64,000 bases of DNA from Siphonodentalium dalli (Eukaryota > Mollusca > Scaphopoda > Gadilida > Siphonodentaliidae). The first letter of the stretch is position 1. Each line of letters starts with the position of its first letter. Both the position numbers and the translations under genes were made by a program. Under the pieces are notes generated by a model. That model did no database searches, was not told the origin of the DNA, and saw only the letters and a program-made list of their open reading frames with translations. The stretch is taken from assembly GCA_032622095.1 (NCBI GenBank), contig CP136062.1, positions 7,715,710 through 7,779,709 on the forward strand. Direction: 5' to 3'. This document shows positions 59,426 to 64,000 of this stretch, piece by piece.

Positions 59426-61717
59426 CAACTTATTGGATTTTATGGGTCACTCGCAAATATAAGAGAATTCACTGGCACAGGATAGGTAATGATGCACGAG
59501 CGCATCTTTGGATTAATTGTGAAAGGTGACCCTGACATGGAATACTTGGGTTAATAGAGCCAATTTAAGTTTACAATGATAATGTATCAAATTATACCAA
59601 CAACAGCCATCCCGATAAGACACCTCACTGCTGACCTATTAATATCAATTATATAGCAGAGCTGTCAACTAATCACTGGCTTTGTTTATGCTGAACCTTG
59701 GCATCTATACCTTTATAATGACATCAGACCATCTGTATAGCGATATATTCAGCTGTGCATAGCAGCAAAGATGTTCTAGTCAACTGTTAATAGCATGTCG
59801 TATGTAATGTTGAAACATTTTTTTTAAATTAGATACCATAGCTTTCTTTATCAGGACCTATTTAAACCAAATTTGGTGTGGTGACTCGGGGTACCCTTGG
59901 CGGAGTTATAAATATTTAATGTCCGTGTAGCTGCATAGAAACGGTTGTCATTGACATTATTATAGGAAACAAGGTCACACGTCTTTGTAATTCATCCTAT
60001 GTCACAAATATACCTGAAATATTCAATTCAGAACAACTAAAGTTGAATGAAATACTGTAATACATTCTTATATGAGCATGTTTATACTTTCGGGTAGTTG
60101 CCTAGCAACCGTTGCTAAGCAGGGCAAATCTCGATGCGGTCTATTCTGAAAATGATCAGTAAGGTCCAAGGAACACATGTGGATGTTTCATGCTTTTATC
60201 AATATTTGTGCAATTCTTACATTTCCATACACCAAGCGCCTGTACTACAGAAGCATGATATATTGGGAAATTTTCACCCATTTTGGGAAATGGTCACCAA
60301 GTTTAAAGGCATATATCTCATTAATGACATGTCTTTTCCGACAATAACGAATTTGTCCATGTAGCATATACGCTACATATTATTTAGGAGCAAAGATAAC
60401 GTACTCTAAACTGATATATAAAATCAGCGGGTAGAAAATGTATGACCCGATATGAAAAAAGCTATTATTTTGATGAATGACGTTGACCTTTGTGTATGAC
60501 CTTGACCTCTAGAGGTAAAATCCCCGCGTCAAAAGAAAGCCCACCAAGGGTGTCACCCCATATTAGTGTAAAGATAGAGTTACTGCATTAAACTTTCTAG
60601 TAGTAGACCATAATATGTATATTTTTTATACTGGCCAAAAACACCCTTCGCTGCCATGGAAACACACATTTTGCGCACTAAGCTACACTGCCACAGTGCG
60701 TCCCAGCACTCAGATAAATTTCAGATTGTAAGCTTTGAGAAAAATGTTGATAGAATTTGCCCACCAAAATGGTACCATTCTCGGTCCTGGCTCATGGACT
60801 ATGAGACGAGAATACTATTTCTGGTTTCGCAGTAACGATATAGATTGGTAATTTGATTGTAAATCATGCGTGGGTTTAGTTGGCTTTACAATGGAGTTTT
60901 ATTTATTATACCCATGTCTTGTTTGAAGCATACTACAGTTAGGTGGATTAAGTCAGATTTTCGTGCTATTATTTCTACGCGCAATAAGTTATCGATGGTG
61001 TGGTCGACACAGATGAATGGGGAATGGTAGTTGTTTTGCAATCGGAACGTAATTCGCGTTGGATGCGGGTGTCTTTAGTTCCGTGTTTTTGAAATGAATT
61101 GAGGTTGGAGCTAGTTTTGAAAGCACTAATTCATCATTTGGTAATAAATTATTGCTGGACTGAATATACAACATAACAGCAAAAACTATCAACATTATAT
61201 GAAGACAAAACGAAAAATGAGGTAAAAAATAAGGACATGTCCGATTACATTGAATTAAATTAAATTAAATTGGACCCCTGCTCCAGTTTCTTAAGCCTTG
61301 ACATTTCAAATAGGTTTATTTATGGATTTGGAAAAAAATTATATGGCATTGGAAATATCTGCGATCTGGAGTGTGATACAACGAATCCATCTGGATTTTT
61401 TCCCGATAACACCCCCCCCCCCCCCCCGTTGTTACCATTATATATTTTTGGAATTTTTCAATAACTTCAGTTATAATCTTTCTAAATTTTCAACTTATTG
61501 CAAATTCCCAAGTCCGCGAAATTACAATTGCACCTGACGCCCCTCACTATTTCCAGTTGTTGGAAATTCCCAACTGATATCCCCTATAATAATGGTTCGA
61601 AATGTTTTCAAGAGCTGAATGTAATTTCAGTGCAATATTTTGACTCAAAGTTGAACAACATATAGTTGGTTCTTGATCTAAACAAACAATATATTACACT
61701 ATACATTAATTGTAAAG
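59426..61717. other. Intergenic sequence, no supported gene
   Basis: A fragment of the hairpin-MITE arm (ATATAAGAGAATTCACTGGC) is at 59457-59476. A poly-C run lies at 61411-61428. Frames of 64-79 codons show no motif. Confidence 0.5.
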
Positions 61718-62000
61718 GACCCCGGTTTTCCCGTCGGTAGAATGCTCGGGGCATTATGCCGCCATTTGCCGTCTTGCGCTGATAAAGCTGGTTCGAATGC
61801 CGACAAGCGCGGATTCGCGATCCACTCTAAGTGACGATAATCTTATTCGTGTATCTGGGCAAGTTTGTCGGTCACTTTCCGGGGGCGGTGGTTTCTACAC
61901 ACAGCGGAGTGATTTGTCGGTGAAATTTACTCTCTGCATATATGTTCATCCACCCGTAAAACTGACAACGTCGTGACATCAGCACAGAGGGTGAGAAAGC
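61718..62000 (+). mobile_element. tRNA-derived SINE upstream of the glycosyltransferase
   Basis: CCCGTCGGTAGAATGCTCGG resembles an A box region and GCTGGTTCGAATGCC a B box, about 50 bp apart. A non-tRNA body with CTCTAAGTGACGATAATCTT and GAGTGATTTGTCGGTGAAAT follows. It differs from the SINE at 42383. The insertion lies within 250-530 bp of the coding start, so it could sit in the promoter or 5' UTR. Confidence 0.6.
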
Positions 62001-62249
62001 AGGACCACCGCTGCCCCGTGATCCCCGTCGAACGGCGACGGCACACATATACCGCTATACAACACAGAGATGAGCCGCTTTCACGTGCTCAGGTTTGGAG
62101 ACACCAACACACCAATCTAGATGCAGCGCGCGGCACGCTTTTGTCCTTAAATTGGCGTTGATTGGCGTAGACGAACAAACCGGACATCGGTCGCATCGCA
62201 GCACAAATATAGAACATTTGTAAACATCACTAGTAAATCGTCTGATACA

Positions 62250-63124
62250 ATGACTGCACTGTATCTGCACACACACATTCCGTATAGCAAGTTTCGTTTC
62301 AAATGTGGAAGGATGGCCAGGTATCGGGTTTTGATATTTCGTGTTCTGATTGCTGTTTTATTTGCCACAACCTCTTTAGGTGTCTTAATGTGTATGAGAA
62401 GTGATATTGTTAAACATTCCAACTTTGACTCGGTTGACCGTATCAATATTACTGATGTTAAATATATGGACGACAATCGGACCGTTGACTCGGTTGACTG
62501 TATCAAACTTTCTGATGTTAAATATATGGAGGACGATCGAACCGTTTACTCTGTTGACTGCCGGCTGTTGTTCAGGGGAGATGAGACAGAAGAAACTAGA
62601 GCATTCTCACTATTGAACACATCCCACAGCGACGCAGACATGCGTCATGTTGATAGCAGTCTACGACAAAAGCTCGATACGCAAACTTGTTCTCAGTTCG
62701 TCAAATCGAGAGGCTATACCATGGAGAAAATAACGACAGAGGAGAAAGGGATGCCAATAGCGTTTTCTTTGATGGTTTTCAAAGATTTTATTCAAGTGGA
62801 AAGACTTCTCCGCGCAATATATCGACCAACTAATTTATACTGTATCCACGTGGATAACTCATCATCGGAGATATTCAAGTCTGAAATAGCACTTCTCTCA
62901 AGCTGCTTCAATAACGTGTTTTCGCCGCACTCGGTTGATATAAAGTGGGGCGAGTTCTCTGTTCTATTGCCAGAAATAATTTGCATGAAAGAACTGTGGA
63001 AGAGAGGAAGAAACTGGAAGTATTTCATCAATCTCACAGGCCAAGAATTTCCACTAAAAACCAACTACGAGCTCGCGAGAATACTGAACGCTTACGGTGG
63101 GGCCAACGATATGGAAGCTGTCAG
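62250..63124 (+). CDS. Beta-1,6-N-acetylglucosaminyltransferase (GT14, core-2/I-branching type), first coding exon
   Basis: Family members add GlcNAc in beta-1,6 linkage to O-glycan or poly-LacNAc chains in the Golgi. The frame opens at 62250, but the second Met at 62313 (MARYRV) gives a more usual type II start just before a membrane segment (about residues 26-48). A stem follows with 2.4 copies of a 20-residue repeat (DSVD...DVKYM...TV) and N-glycosylation motifs. The GT14 domain begins near CSQFVKSRGY and runs through PIAFSLMVFKD (from 169), RLLRAIYRPTNLYCIHVD, LSSCFNNVF, IICMKELW and WKYFINLTGQEFPLKTN. Relatives usually have LCG where this has LTG. After ANDMEAV homology stops at CAG|GTATGC (63124/63125), read here as a phase-2 donor; CAG|GTATTT at 63220/63221 is an alternative. 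The C-terminal half, with the catalytic Glu, lies outside the window. A truncated pseudogene cannot be excluded. Confidence 0.85.
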
Positions 63125-64000
63125 GTATGCACATTATTTGAACTTCAAGTTTGAAATTCAAGTTCGTCACCAAATTTGGATCCCCGCAAACAAAATTTGT
63201 TTAGTAAGCTGCTGGTGCAGGTATTTATGCACGAAATGTACCCTCATTTTGACTTCGGGTCTTGATGACAGAGTGCTTGTTGATTGATATTTTCTCGGTT
63301 ATGTGATCTTGTTCGTGGTCATATCCCGCCATTTTGAAATCCAAGATGGCCGCCGTTATCAATTTTGGATTTTCCTTGTTTTATTAAATCACTCGATGTG
63401 ACGTCCGTTTGGATTCTCTAGCATAAACATTTTGCTAACTTCACACATATACTTATACTACGGTCATAGACTAATATAAATGAAGGCAATTACTTGTAAA
63501 GAAAAACCATAATTTGAAAATTATTCGCAAAAGTTTGTGTAAAAATGCGCTTTTTCACATTTGGTTACATTCCGTTCGTTTTGTTTCCTCACATAAGAGA
63601 AAGTCTATGTCACTGTGGGGGACCTTTTACAACCGAAGTTATTCTATTTCTGATATTGTGATGGTTCAGACATGATTTCTTTTGATTATTTTGTGTACTG
63701 GAACCATAACATCAGGATAAACTCACGCAGAATTAGATAAATAATGCATTAAACGTTTCTGAATGAACAGAGCAGAAGTGCCGTGTTATCGAAAGCTGAA
63801 CTTTAGATCACAATTAACTCGGAAATAGCGAGTTATCGTGTAATTACTTACGCCGGTCTGTTCTGGACGCAAGTAAAGTTTTCAGTCCATCCGGATCTCC
63901 GTTTCTTTGTTTCTTTGTAAAGAATGAAAAGAATGCACACACTCTAATATGAAATTGTTGCACGAATTATATTTTAAATCCACATATATACATAAGTTCC
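63125..64000 (+). other. Probable first intron of the glycosyltransferase gene
   Basis: It starts at the presumed donor GTATGC. The unspliced frame continues to a stop at 63287 but its 53 residues do not resemble the GT14 family. A phrase AAATCCAAGATGGCCGCC near 63338 is shared with the ~160-bp units at 31.4-34.7 kb. No acceptor or second exon was identified before the window ends. Confidence 0.55.

Noticed and set aside
63125-63287. Direct continuation of the glycosyltransferase frame to the stop at 63287
   Set aside because: The 53 residues do not resemble the family and follow a good splice donor, so intron read-through is more likely.

Overview
The window is nuclear DNA of an animal, most likely a marine lophotrochozoan and plausibly a mollusc. 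It is AT-rich and gene-poor, packed with transposon remnants and tandem arrays, and littered with short palindromic words such as TACATGTA and ACCGGT. There is no operon-like packing and no bacterial signal. The species assignment is an inference from composition, repeat style and the one host gene seen; no database was consulted.

Layout. 1-8.2 kb: low-copy repeats around one uninterrupted non-LTR retrotransposon ORF2 (3590-6706, minus strand). 8.2-23.5 kb: a local duplication complex. A 3.45 kb unit sits at 8164-11632 and again, broken up, at 17851-19637 plus 20756-23485. Between the broken parts lies a second copy of a 1.1 kb segment (15478-16597 = 19636-20755). A decayed LINE endonuclease (about 12960-14030, minus) and a TTAA-flanked hairpin MITE (15252-15505) lie in the same stretch. 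24-31 kb: hAT-like non-autonomous DNA transposons, one with a perfect 8-bp target duplication, some nested in each other. 31.3-36.1 kb: two blocks of a ~160-bp tandem repeat with related inverted ends, a ~190-bp array, a 350-bp foldback repeat and a striking 67-bp inverted repeat. 37.0-41.8 kb: a ~143-bp satellite of about 34 monomers with an eight-monomer higher-order repeat. 42.4-42.8 kb: a tRNA-derived SINE. 44.7-50.7 kb: a hairpin MITE whose loop was split by two broken LINEs placed head to tail. 52.4-59.4 kb: a TA-flanked MITE, inverted copies of the 24.7 kb tandem family, a second full TTAA-flanked twin-hairpin MITE, and a degenerate 45-bp array. 61.7-64 kb: a second tRNA-derived SINE, then the first coding exon of the only recognisable host gene, a GT14 beta-1,6-N-acetylglucosaminyltransferase (core-2/I-branching family), running into an intron that leaves the window.

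How the parts relate. There is no multigene pathway here; the story is serial insertion and recombination. The most informative observations are the nested LINE-in-MITE locus, the tandem duplication with a 1,963-bp internal deletion whose breakpoint lies inside a MITE, the inverted-repeat-rich satellite, and the intact ORF2. I found no convincing new biochemical system. What may be undescribed is the twin-hairpin TTAA MITE family and the satellite. All repeat boundaries were read by eye and could be off by several bases.
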